This document shows positions 34,846-45,059 of a DNA stretch of 64,000 bases, one piece after another. Under the pieces are notes generated by a model. The model had not been told where the DNA came from. It searched no databases and saw nothing but the letters and a program-made list of their open reading frames with translations. Position numbers and translations under genes: made by a program. This DNA comes from Viridothelium virens (lineage: Eukaryota; Ascomycota; Dothideomycetes; Trypetheliales; Trypetheliaceae): assembly GCA_010094025.1 (NCBI GenBank), contig ML991842.1:85591-149590 (forward strand), written 5' to 3'. Positions within the stretch are counted from its first letter, which is position 1. Each line of letters starts with the position of its first letter.

Positions 34846-37118
34846 CTAGGCGGCAGGAGAACGGCTTGAGGTTGCATTCGCACCGTTCCTACGACCATCA
34901 TCGCCCATAGAGAGTCCTCCAATGCCAGACGACAGAAAGGAGAAGGGATCAGTTCCGCTGTCAGTACTGTAGAGGCCACCGTTCGGGAAGCCAGCAGTAC
35001 CTTGGTTGGGCATCTGGCCGGCGGAGGAAAAGGCGGCCTCAGCAGCACGGCTGTCGAAGCCTCCAGAACCCATGCCTCCGTTGGCACCGTACTGGGCATT
35101 CATGGGTGGATACGGGCTGGCTCCGGCACCAAGACCAGATGGAAGAGCGTATGTGCTTGGAGGGCCGCCGTAATGTTGGCCAGGAAATCCTGCACCCGAA
35201 CCAAAGCCACCGGCTCCACCAAAGGGTCCAGGTCCTGGGGTGCCGGTCATTGAAGGAGGAGCTCCCATGCCGAAGTTGGAAGGTGCGTCCATAGGAGATG
35301 GATAGGCTGAATCTGCAACAACAGCGGCACCAGCCCTGCTTGCACCGCAACGAAGACAGCTGATATTCTTGGCAAAGTTGTGATAAGCGCAGCCTTCAGA
35401 ACCACACTTCCAATCCCCAGCACGAAAGGGAACGACGCCGCCTCCACCACGTCCACCGCCACCCATCATACCATGTCCGTGACCAGGACCGTGGCCCATG
35501 GGATGGTGACCCATCATACCTGGGTGTCCATAGCCATACCCGAATCCCATGGGATCACCTGCTGGTCCACTGGGCATGGCTGGGTAGGAGCAGCGGAAAC
35601 AGGCAGTGCGGCGTTGGAAATTGGAAAAGCCACAAGATGGACAAGTCCAGTCTCCAGGTCTGGGTCGATTCTTGCTGGGTGGGAAAGGTGTAAGGATTTC
35701 GGCTGCACGGTCAAGTACGCGACTGGATGATGGAGAGACCTCGATTGCCTTCTCATTGAGTGCGCGACCGTTCATGCAGAGACTTTCGGCTGCCTGTTGA
35801 CGACATCTGTTAGTTGCCATTATGCAGTAGTTGACGAAGTAAGGATTGGTAGATGATTTGGCAGTATTTTGTTTAACAAAAAAACAAACAAAAGGAAATG
35901 AAAAGTGCAAGTGCTCGAAATGAAGGTATTGCGTTGGTGGTGAAGGTGACAGATGAAAGAATCAAAACCAGATCTATACGAAAATTTGAAGGTAGGTGGC
36001 ATGGTGACGTAGCGAATAGCGGCACATGGAAACGTGACAACTTCGCCGATAAACGTCAAATGAGCCACTCTTACCTCTTCATGGGATGAAAAGACAGCAA
36101 AACCTGATCCTGTAGGCTTGTGTTGATCAGGTGTTCGGAGCGTCCAAAAAGCAATAGGTCTCCCGCCATACTGCGTGAACCAGCTTTCGAGCTCAGACTG
36201 GGTGGTATCATGGGGAAGACCATTCATGTGGAGAACCTTACTCCTTTCAGAGAGAAAAGCACGAACATCTGCTCTGGCATCCATTGGGCGTGTGAGGACG
36301 TCGGGATGGTCTTGAGGAGGCTGAGATTTGCGGATAAGACCGCGAAGGACTCTCGCTAGCGTGACAGCCTCTTCCATTGCCCGCCGTGGCGAAGCTGGAG
36401 CTAAGGCTTGTAGGTGAAACGGTAAATTGTGCTTGATGGGTGCAGATGACTGCACTGGTTCCACTTCTAAGGCGGCACAGATATTCGCCAATGCACTTGA
36501 GCCGAACGGGAGGGACTCTGGATGATGAGCCTGCCATCTTTGATATTCCGTACGCAAGTCATAAGTGCTGGAGTGCTGCAGGTATGGTGGCAACACGACA
36601 GCCTTATCCCGGGCTTCCCTGGGAAGCTGCACACGGAGATCCCATGAGTCCAAGGTCACGAAGGAGAATTCGAGGTTATTAGGGAGCAGGTGCTCTTGGG
36701 CGAACTGGTCGAATCGGTTGACTGCATCGCGGAAAGTGCCGGCATTGCGTACATGTTCCCAGGTAAGGGTAGTCAAGCTGGCTAAAGGTGGGTCAGCTAA
36801 GGCTAGCGTTTGTCAAGATTCCGGACTGGTTCTCTCACTGCAAAGCGGTGTAATGGGGGTGTTTACGGGCTTGACGAGCACGCTCTCGCGGTGTAGCTGC
36901 AGCAAGCCGGGTCAGTCAAACGAAGGGGTACCTTTCACAAAACTAGAGACGCGGCACCTCACCTCATCACAAGTCTTTGCATCCAGCAAGATCCAGCCCA
37001 GCTCAATGACCTCGGCGGAATCTTTGGTGACATATACGCCATGCTCATCGCAAGTGGTGGCTACGTGAATCACGACGTATCGATCGAGGTTGTTGGTTTG
37101 GGACTGTTGCACGGCCAT
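34846..37118 (-). CDS. RNA-binding protein: degenerate exonuclease domain + RRM + two RanBP2 zinc fingers
   Basis: CDS complement(join(34846..35793,36075..36781,36839..36896,36963..37118)), 622 aa. Residues 10-220 follow the ERI1-like 3'-5' exonuclease fold (YVVIHVATTCDEHG, EVIELGWILLDAKT, FSFVTLDSWDLR, LANICAALEVE). However, motif I has His/Ala where Asp/Glu are required, and the HxxxxD-type final motif is gone, so it should not cut RNA. An RRM follows (KVLHMNGLPHDTTQSELESWF, GSGFAVFSS). Two RanBP2-type fingers follow: GDWTCPSCGFSNFQRRTACFRC and GDWKCGSEGC...CLRC. Between and after them are Gly/Pro/Met-rich low-complexity segments. The domain set matches fungal proteins annotated as 'asparagine-rich/ARP' RNA-binding proteins; the role is unknown. 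Introns are 66, 57 and an unusually long 281 bp, which splits the RRM. Confidence 0.85.
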
Positions 37119-37439
37119 GACGGCGGGAATTTTCGAAGTCTACCGAAGTCTGAGACTGCCGCGGGCGTTGGTGAGGTCTGCAACAAGCGGGTTCACGGCG
37201 AGAGAGTCGTGTGGGAAGCCGACGAATGGAGGATTGAATGCTGCAGCACACTGACGCTGCGGCAGAGGACTGTACGTAGCTCGTGGCAGGAGGAAGGAGG
37301 CGCGTACGTCGGTGTGGAGCAAATTATAGGCTTTCGGAAGCAAGATCCTTGATGCTGGTCGGAACAAGATTTTAAATGAAGGCCTCTCTGACAACACCGA
37401 CTCCCGCTCCGGACGCCCAGCACAAGCACTCTGGCACAA

Positions 37440-37605
37440 CAGAAAGGGGGTGGGGGGAAACGACAGGAGGGAGAGACAGCCCGGGCAGCGTCTGGGTTGG
37501 AGGAGGCGGAGTAGGAGGGAGGAGATGGTTGGGTGGTGAGGTGGGGAGAGAGGGTAGAGTGGTAAAGTGGTGGAAGGTAAGGTAGAGTGGTAGGGTGGAA
37601 GAGAA
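37440..37605. repeat. G-rich purine tract with imperfect GTAGAGTGGT-like repeats
   Basis: The plus strand is almost continuous in runs of GG/GGG separated by A or T, including several near-copies of GGTAGAGTGGTAAAGTGG. It could form G-quadruplex on the plus strand. It lies in the probable leader/promoter of the minus-strand RNA-binding protein gene, where the transcript would be CU-rich. Confidence 0.55.
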
Positions 37606-37850
37606 TGGGCGGAGCTAGCAGTTCGGCTGATGGACGGCACGGCGTCAGAGGGCAGAAGCAGAGTAGCCACCAGCGAGCAGCCAGCACGCCAGGGACCAGT
37701 CAAAAAGGGCAGCAGGAGACCGGGTTTAGGTCAGCAGCGAGCACAAAATAATCAATCATCCTGAAGCGATGCAGCGCTTTCCGTCCATCACGACTATTTC
37801 GAGCCGAGGCCTGCAGCAGCGAGCAAAGCGGATACCTTAGCACCTTAGTG

Positions 37851-37905
37851 TGCAGTACAGGACTACAGGCAGTACAGGCAGTACAAGCAGGACAGGCAGT
37901 AGTTG
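37851..37905. repeat. Short tandem repeat, unit about GGCAGTACA
   Basis: About five to six imperfect 9-10 bp units (GCAGTACAG, GCAGTACAA, GCAGGACAG) in a row. A simple minisatellite within the divergent promoter region. Confidence 0.7.
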
Positions 37906-38440
37906 GTGAGCACGGTGAGTTAGTTACAGCCAGGACGAGGACAGGCCCAGGCGCAGCGAACAGATGAACAAATGACCAGTCGCCGTCGTGCTGGCCCTCC
38001 CCCTGGTGCCGTGGATGCCAGGAACCCGCCGGGCGGATGACGATTTATGTCCAACGAGCTTGTGCCGGTGGTGAAACGCTGCCGAAAATAAAAGGCCAGG
38101 CACGCGAGGGCAACGTGCAAAAAAAAAATATCCACACCTTGGTGCCTCTATAGTAAACCAGCCAACTGCCGCCCGTTACACCACCAGGCTTCCACGTTTC
38201 CTCGCCCTCGCCCATACGAGCAGGGCTGAGTTTATTTGTACTACCGCCGACGCCGCGCTTCCGGACAGGCCAGAATGACTTCATCTTCCATCTTTTCCAG
38301 GCTTTTTTCATGTAGCTAGCGGCTGCGGCCCTCAGCCCGAGGGGCGCCAAGGCCAGTCCACGACGTCGTGCAAGGATGCTGCAGCCGCCAGAAGGCGAAT
38401 CGAAGCATCCCCGTTAGGCCCGTTACACCTGATTTAATCC

Positions 38441-38470
38441 CACCGCATCACCGCATCACCCATCACCGCG
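38441..38470. repeat. Short tandem repeat CACCGCAT
   Basis: Three to four units of CACCGCAT/CACCCAT in the upstream region of the F-box gene. Confidence 0.6.
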
Positions 38471-39154
38471 TCCTGCTTCCAGGGCTCGATGCTGCCAATC
38501 CTGGCTCAACAGCCAGATAAGCTTCTTTTTAGAAACTCCCGCTCCACCGCAGCCCTGGCAGTCCGCCGTGGGCGAATGCCGCATGTATGGTACATGGCCG
38601 TTTCAATCGCATCCAATTGCCCCGCTCCCGCTGCCGCTGCCTCTAACGCGCCGGGGACTGATCGCCCTGAAACATCACGGAATTGCTTTTCTCTCTTTTT
38701 TGGGTTTTTTTGCACTTGTTGCTCAGCGGGTTCGCGGCTGAGCTCAGCATGCAGTCACCCGCGCGTAGATGGTGGCAGATGGTGCAGCCTCCCGCAGCCC
38801 ATCTCACAGGAGAGATGACTCTACGCCGGCTTGCATTGTGATTGTGTCTCCGTGTCGATTCAGCATTGGCTGAGACCTTAGTATTATTGGGATGCTGCAG
38901 CACAACCGAATTAATTGATAATTGATTACTCTTTCCATTTCCAAGCTTCCAAGCGACTAGCAAAGGGTGAGAGCGAGAAGCAGCACGACCAGCAACAGGT
39001 ACTCCGTTCCGTACACCTCAGCTTTCCCCGCGGCTACCTCCGGACTAGGTTCCGGTTCAGGGGTTCAGCCTCTCCACGCCACTACCTAACCTCCAATACT
39101 CGAATCCATCGCCAACTTTTATTGCCCTCATCATCTCCTCTTCCTTATCGAGCT

Positions 39155-41132
39155 ATGGGTTTCCTAAAGCATTTTCGCTCCAGATCAAAGCTCAATCAGC
39201 AGCCTCCGGCCCCGGCCTACCCTCCCTCACCGCCGTATTCGTCCGCATCCGTCGGCAACAGTTCCTCCAAACCACCGCCCCGACTACCCCACAGAGTTCT
39301 TGAGACCCTGTTCTCCTACATCTGCCCCCATGTCGAAGACCAAACATATGAAGTCAGCGAGAGATCTATGATAGGCGATGGCTGTCCTCTCTGCGATTTG
39401 CGTGACTTGGCAAATTGCGCCCAAGTATGTCGGGAGTGGTACGCCGTTGCGCAACGGTTACTGTGAGTTGATAATTCCCCTGCCCAATATGAACACAAAG
39501 CTAATTACGCATAGATATGGGAGCGTGCGGATTGATGCTGTTCATTACTGCGAACTAGAAGAAATCCTATGCGAGAAGCGCAGACAACGTTCTAGGAAGC
39601 AGAGCAATTCTGCCGACCCTCCAGCCCTTCGCCTGCAACTCTTCACAAGAACGGTTCGGGAAAGCAGGCAACTGGCACAAGTCGTCCACCTGCTCAAGCT
39701 TCCATATATGACACGCGAGTCTTGCAAAGTAGAGCTAGCTCGTGCAGTTTCCGTACTGCCTAACTTGCTATATGTTGATCTTCCGGAAGGCTTCTTCACA
39801 AACGACCCTTTATGTCTAGCTCTAAGACAGGAATTGCAGGCATCATGCCCGGAAATACGGAAAATGAAATATGAGAGCGGGTCCGAACAAGCATTGGAGC
39901 TCCTAGCCAATGGTCTTTGGCCAAACATTGAAGTACTGGAGCTTGCACATCTTGCCATTGAACCCGGTGCTCTGCGAATGGTTCTCGCATCGCTCACTGC
40001 TCTGCGTGAACTCAAGATCGCAGACATTGCTTCTCTCGACGACAGCGTCTTCCACACCTCTCCAGCTCTTCCACCCTTCCCGGCGCTCCAGAAACTCTCA
40101 CTGGCCCGCATCCCACGGATCACCCATACGGGCCTCATTGAATACATCTCGAATCCCCAGGACCCTTTTATTCGCGACACCCTCACAAACCTCAGCCTTA
40201 TCCATATGCCCTCCATCTCGACCGCGAACCTCCACGCCATCCTCTCCTCCGCCCCACGTCTTACAACCCTCACCTTCGAATCCAACGTCAGCCGCTCCCT
40301 GCCCCTGGAGCCCATTCCCCCGCTCTCCTCCCGCACCCTCCAAACCATCTACTTCGAACTCACCTCCGACACCAGCCCACCACAGCACTCCCTCCTCAAA
40401 GACCCCACCGAATCCCACTACGCCTACCTCACCTCCTCCCTGCACGCCAACGCCCTCCCCTCCCTCCGCAAACTCTACGTCCGCTCCCCTACCTTCGCCG
40501 ACTCCCTCCTGCTCGCGCCCCCGATCCGTCCCTTCGCCACCCACGAGACCAGCAACAACCCGCGCCACAGCAACAGCAACCCGTTCCTATCTTCTCCATC
40601 CGCGGCGCCCGCAGGCTTCTCGCACCCGCTGGAGGTCTACTCCAAGGGCCTAGACGAGCTCGACTGGGTGTACACGTCCGTGGCGCCGCCCTCCGCGCCC
40701 GGCCGCCCGAGCTCCCGCAGTGGCGATCGCCCACTGTCGTCGTTCACTGCGCAACTGGGGCCGCAGTGGGGCGGGGACGCAAGGAAGAGTGTGGTCGTGG
40801 GGAATGGCTTCGGTGGGTTCTTGGCGGTGCCGTTGGATGAGGCGGGTGGAGCCGCTGGGATTGCGGGAGCGGGAGCGGGTGTCGGCGGAGGTGGTGGGGC
40901 GGGGAGGCCGAGTAGTAGTGGCGGGTATGGCGCGAATCGGATGAGCTCGGTGAGCAGTGGGAGTGGGGGGAGTGGAGGGAGTGGAGGTGGCTTGTTGAGT
41001 CCGCCGGCGGTGTTTGGGCATCGGCCGCGTACGGGGAGTCTGGGGCGGTTTAATTTGCCGGGGTTTGGTGGGGGGGAAGGGGTCAAGGAGAAGCTGGATA
41101 AGAGGGCCACCAGGGCGGATTTGTGGCGCTGA
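39155..41132 (+). CDS. F-box domain protein with leucine-rich region
   Basis: CDS join(39155..39462,39515..41132), 641 aa. The N-terminus is a Pro/Ser-rich lead followed by an F-box (RLPHRVLETLFSYICPH, then DLANCAQVCREWYAVAQRLLY), the Skp1-binding module of SCF ubiquitin ligases. A leucine-rich, LRR-like region follows (residues about 150-400: LPNLLYVDLPEGFF, WPNIEVLELAHLAI, LTALRELKIADI, ALQKLSLARIP, LTNLSLIHMPSI). This probably provides substrate binding. The C-terminal 150 residues are disordered and rich in Gly, Ser and Pro, then end in a basic LDKRATRADLWR block that looks conserved. The 52 bp intron interrupts the F-box and is phase 2. The frame is open upstream of the chosen ATG, but that stretch has no domain. 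Substrates are unknown. Confidence 0.87.
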
Positions 41133-41864
41133 TGGGTCGAGGATGAATGCATTGCGGGGCGATGGATGAGAATGATACCCTTAGGAAAGGATGATTGTAT
41201 TATATGATGATGACATGGCGTGGTGCAGGTCACCGGATATGAAGTAGCATGCTTTCAATTGATCAATCTCGAATTTCAGCCCCTTCCACAGGGTGCATCG
41301 GCTATAATCGGGTGAAGCTCGCGCCAAGATTGGGATCTTGCGATATCGCTCGGTCCATTCGAAGATTCTAAAAACGACGATGCTCAGAAGTTTTGTCCTA
41401 CTTCCAGACATGGGGTCAATGCCAGTTCGGAGCGGCTTTCACTCAATTCTGGCAAAACCTACGATGTGGAGCGATGTTTGTTTTCCTTGAGGTTATTTAC
41501 CCTCAGAGAGCAGCCTTGTATGCTTGTGGGAATTGACCTAACACCTTTCTCAAGCATTCAATGTCTCCTCGATGCCTTCTTCACGGCTTCGCAACCCGTC
41601 TGGGTTTGGGGCAAGTTGCAATTGGTGGTGACAATCCTCTGAGCATCCCCAATATCACACAGCATGCATAATCTCTTCATGGATCACATCCCACTGGATT
41701 AAACTTCCTTGGTGAATGAGACACCACTAGCCCACCTTTATTTACCTTGATATCTTGATTTCGCCTAATCTCCACATTATCTTCACCAACTTACTTCCGT
41801 CGCAGCTTACTGGAATTCATAATCGCGCACGATATCTTCTCCAGAACAGCTTATTACTTCCACG
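41133..41864. other. Intergenic
   Basis: 730 bp between the F-box gene and the RNase H gene. No gene or repeat recognised; should contain the RNase H gene promoter. Confidence 0.35.
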
Positions 41865-42881
41865 ATGGATCAGGCGTTGGCACGCGTCATATTGGCGTGG
41901 AATAAGTCGGATGAAGAGTTCGAACAGGCTGATAGAGCTCTGAACCAGTGGCTCACACCTCATCCGACGAGGTTCGGGGTATTTGACATGAGCCATGGTA
42001 TTTCCTCTTATAGAGAGAGTGGTGCGTTTAACTTCCTTGGGATTTCGTAATAAGAACCATTCCTAAACCTTCCAGATGACAGATCGGGAGGGCCGGAAGC
42101 AGAGGTGGGCAAGCGCAGACGTAGCGTCAGCGAGGAGGACCCCAACGAAGCTCGCAGGAAGCAGCGAAAGGCCACGAAGGACGCCGCCAAGTCGATCGCC
42201 GCACAAATTGATTATCAACTTGGAGATGCGATCAATAGATCTACCAGAGATTCTCAGATACTCGATATTACCAAAGTTTCAACTACTCGACCAACGTCCT
42301 TTTTTAGCGAAGTCGCCATTGAGGATAGGATAAAGGCAACCAACAGAGCAGTCACTGAGCACCTTTTGACCGATGGAGATCGCCACGCATATTACTGCGA
42401 CGGCTCGGTGCGGTCAAATTCAGGGGGCGCAGCTGGCGCTGCTGTTGCTTGGAAGGAAGATCCGACCGCTGTGCGATCTAGATGGGTGGCAAGAGGATTC
42501 TCAATCAGGCCTGGCTTCACGAGCGTACAGCAGGCGGAAGGCATTGCAATGGTGCAAGCCCTGCACATTGCCATTGAGAGGACAGCAGGTCTTGACACGG
42601 TGGGACGCACGATAATCTACAGCGATAGCGATGCTATTCTGGATGGGTTGATAAAATTCCCCAATGTGAAGAAGAAGTCTTCTGCCCGTATGGTAAATAT
42701 GATTGTTGAGCTTGCAAATCGCCTCGAGCATAACGCCGTTCGGGTATCCTTTTTTTGGATCCCAGGCCATACGGGGATACCTGGCAACGAGTTGGCAGAT
42801 AGAGTGGCATCCGACGCATCTACGCGAATCTGGTGCGCTCGGGAGAGGCTAAGTGGGCTGGGGGCCTCCCCGGTTATATAA
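41865..42881 (+). CDS. Stand-alone RNase H domain protein, possibly retroelement-derived
   Basis: CDS join(41865..42021,42076..42881), 320 aa. The N-terminal 52 residues are encoded by a separate exon; a 54 bp intron (GTGCGT...CAG) follows in phase 1. A basic, helical segment (KRRRSVSEEDPNEARRKQRK) precedes an RNase H fold. All catalytic acids are present: Asp161 (YYCDGS), Glu207 (QQAEGIAMV), Asp236 (YSDSD) and Asp294 (NELADRVAS), plus His284 in WIPGHTGIPGN. The 'GHTGIPGNELAD' style is typical of RNase H from fungal LINE (Tad-like) elements, but there is no reverse transcriptase nearby. So it is either a domesticated or a fragmentary domain. The last eight residues (GLGASPVI) and the stop are encoded by the first unit of the adjacent tandem repeat, so the original C-terminus has been replaced or lost. 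Confidence 0.8.
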
Positions 42882-43762
42882 AACGAAAATTGAAATATAC
42901 AATTCTATGGTAGCACTTCTTCCAACTTGCTTGTCCTTTCAATCAGTACAATTTGGCTGGGGGCCTCCCCGGTTGTACAAAACAAAAATAGAAATATACG
43001 ATTTTATGGTAGTATATTTTTCATTTTGCTTGTCGTTTCAATCACTGAAATTTGGCTGGGGGTCTCCCCGGTTGTATGAAAAGAAAATAGAAGTATATGG
43101 TTTTGTGATAGCACTTTTTCCAATTTGCCTGTCTCGTCAATCCGTCAGTTAAATCTGGCTGGGGATCTCCCCAATTTTATGAACCCAAAATAGGAATATA
43201 TGATATCATAATAGCCCTTCGTCCAATTTGCTTGTCTTGTCAATCTGTCAAAAGAAGTTAGCTGGGAGCCTCCCCAGTTGTATGAAACGAAAATAGAAAT
43301 ATTATTTCATGGTAGCACATCTTCTAATTTGCTTGTCTTTCTAATCCATTAATGAAATTAAATACTACTAATTTTCCACTAAGGACCTCCCCGGGTGTAT
43401 GGAACAAAAACAGAGATATGGTTTTATGGTAGCACTTCTCCCAATTTGCTCGTTTTTCCAATTTGTTATTAAGGCTTATGTTTCTAGTTTTTCACTGGGG
43501 GCCTCCTAAGGTGTATAAAACGAAAATAGAGATACGATTTTATGGCAGCATTTCTTCCAATTTGCTTGTCTTTCCAATGTGTCAATAGAACTCATAGTCG
43601 TATTTCTGATTTTTCACTGGGGGCTTCCCCGTGTGTATGAAATGAAGATAGAGATATATGGTTGTAGGGCACCACTTCTTCCAATTTAATTGTCTTTCCA
43701 TTCCGTCAATAAGAACTCATATTTCTAATTTTTTACTGGGGGACCCCTCGATTATGTAGACA
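42856..43762. repeat. Tandem array, nine units of about 99-122 bp
   Basis: Unit starts (GGCTGGGGGCCTCCCC or a variant) lie near 42856, 42955, 43054, 43157, 43259, 43377, 43493, 43615 and 43734, so spacing is about 99, 99, 103, 102, then 118, 116, 122, 119. Conserved parts: the GGGG-CCT-CCCC head, GTATGAAACGAAAATAGAA, TTTTATGGTAGCACTTC and CCAATTTGCTTGTC. The later units carry an extra ~17 bp ending in TTTTTCACT. Apart from the head the unit is AT-rich, and it has no open frame. The array begins inside the RNase H coding sequence and ends at the left border of the inverted-repeat element. Confidence 0.92.
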
Positions 43763-43768
43763 GGAATG

Positions 43769-44586
43769 CGGAGGTGCCTACCTTCTCCAATTACCGCGCT
43801 AAATTTTAGTGCATAGTCCCCCTGCGAAGATTGGCAGGGGGTATGCCTCGCATTCCGCACCTCCTGCGCGTGAAGCTATTCGCACCTAGGGAGAACCTTT
43901 GATCTCATTTATTTGAGGTGTTTATCTGCTGCTTTATACCTTATGCTACTCTGCCTTGGATGAAGCGAGAAACAATTAAAGTAGGTGCTTTACCAACAAA
44001 AGATAAAGCAGAGATGAGGTAGAGGGTTGCTTGAAGAGTCCTATCTCATGCAGAGATCCAGAGGTGGATCAGACAAATCCCCATTCATATTAAGAAGATC
44101 ATCGCCTGTGGAGGTGGAAACGAATATATTGAGGGTTCAGGGCTATCGCGAAAGAGGTTGAACACTGCAATAGATGCTGCTGCAGCTGCTTTGGATGAGG
44201 GAAGGATGACAGCAGCTGAGGCAGCAGCAACATTACCTCAACCTCTCTGTGATGCAGCAGCAGATTCAGCAGCAGGTTCAACAGCAGGTTGGATGATGAT
44301 GATTCATTTGATTATGAGAGACTTGATCCAGATAGTCCCTAGTGGGTTGATGAATCAGATGAATGAGCAGGTAGGGCAGCAGGTAGGGCAGCGAATAATG
44401 CAGTAAACACCTCGAATGAATGAGATCAGAGGTTCCCCGTAGCTGTGAATAGCCTTATACGCAGGTAGGCAGGCAGGCAGGTGCGGAGGTGCGGAAGGGA
44501 AGGCATGGCCCCCTGCCAATTTTCGCAGGGGGGCTATGCGCTAAAATTTAGCGCGGTAATTGGAGAAGGTAAGGTAGGCACCTCCG
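43769..44586. mobile_element. Non-autonomous DNA element with long terminal inverted repeats
   Basis: About 818 bp. The left arm (43769-43926) is matched in inverse orientation by the right arm (44401-44586): CGGAGGTGCCTACCTT, CTCCAATTACCGCGCTAAA, a CCCCCTGC...GCAGGGGG hairpin, and inner TGATCTCATTxATTxGAGGTGTTTA. The right arm has small extra insertions (a duplicated ACCTT and a GGCAG repeat). The 470 bp between the arms encodes no transposase. It contains a CAG/GCA-rich stretch at 44165-44290 that might be a trace of a captured or ancestral gene. No clear target-site duplication is visible. Size and structure fit a long-arm MITE or a deleted transposon; the superfamily is not assignable. 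Confidence 0.85.
44165..44400 (+). repeat. CAG/GCAGCA-rich segment inside the inverted-repeat element
   Basis: Trinucleotide-like GCTGCT/GCAGCA runs followed by two adjacent copies of CAGGTAGGGCAG. Reads as Ala/Ser or Gln runs depending on frame, with no ATG; probably non-coding now. Confidence 0.5.
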
Positions 44587-45059
44587 TGCCGAGCCGATAA
44601 CTCATTGGGCTACGCTCACACGTGACTTATAACATGTCTCAACATAGATATATACTTGTTTTTGTAGAATGAATTCTCAGCAGAGGGGCGTATGGTGTAT
44701 TGGTTAAGTGCGCCATAGCTGTGATACAAATCTGTGATTGGGGTTGTGGCTTAACTAGTAAAACATACCTCCGGGACTTTTCCTTGAGGCGTTTCTGTGG
44801 CTTCCTCAGGCTTCAGTTTTGCCCTTTTCAAGGTCTGGATTTCTATTTTGACTGCGTGTCTTGTCCTCAAAATTTTTTTTGCTACTTCTATTAGCCCGTG
44901 AAATTTTATTATACGTTCCCAAGGACTAGAAAGAAAAAGGCACAGCTGGACGGCCATCGTTGGAATCGAAGTTGTGCTTCTCCTGCTTCTCACATAGATG
45001 AACGTAGTACACATTCATACAACACAGGACACCACGCCATCCCCCACTTGCAACCAGGC
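44587..45059. other. Intergenic, possible tRNA-derived relic
   Basis: 470 bp between the inverted-repeat element and the condensin gene 3' end. A tRNA-like A-box (TGGTGTATTGG) at about 44691 is discussed in findings; no canonical tRNA can be folded. Confidence 0.3.

Larger units (their letters stand above)
37119..39154. promoter_or_regulatory. Long divergent promoter/leader region with GC-rich repeats
   Basis: 2 kb between head-to-head genes. The first ~600 bp is G-rich on the plus strand, hence a pyrimidine-rich leader for the minus-strand RNA-binding protein. It contains short direct repeats at 37851-37905 and 38441-38468 (listed separately). Long open frames here come from composition. 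Confidence 0.4.

Noticed and set aside
37140-37703. Minus-strand open frames of 164-187 codons
   Set aside because: Produced by the pyrimidine-rich leader tract; Pro/Ser/Leu low complexity, no start fit with the gene downstream.
39910-41021. Several long overlapping frames on both strands in the F-box and following genes
   Set aside because: GC-rich third positions open other frames; Pro/Ser-rich artefacts.
42856-43762. CRISPR array
   Set aside because: Units are ~100-120 bp, diverged along the entire length, with no short repeat/unique spacer pattern; the genome is eukaryotic.
44158-44406. 82-codon Ala/Gln-rich open frame inside the element
   Set aside because: Starts without an ATG and derives from CAG-type repeats.
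43769-44586. LTR retrotransposon
   Set aside because: The long terminal similarity is inverted, not direct, and no gag/pol is present.
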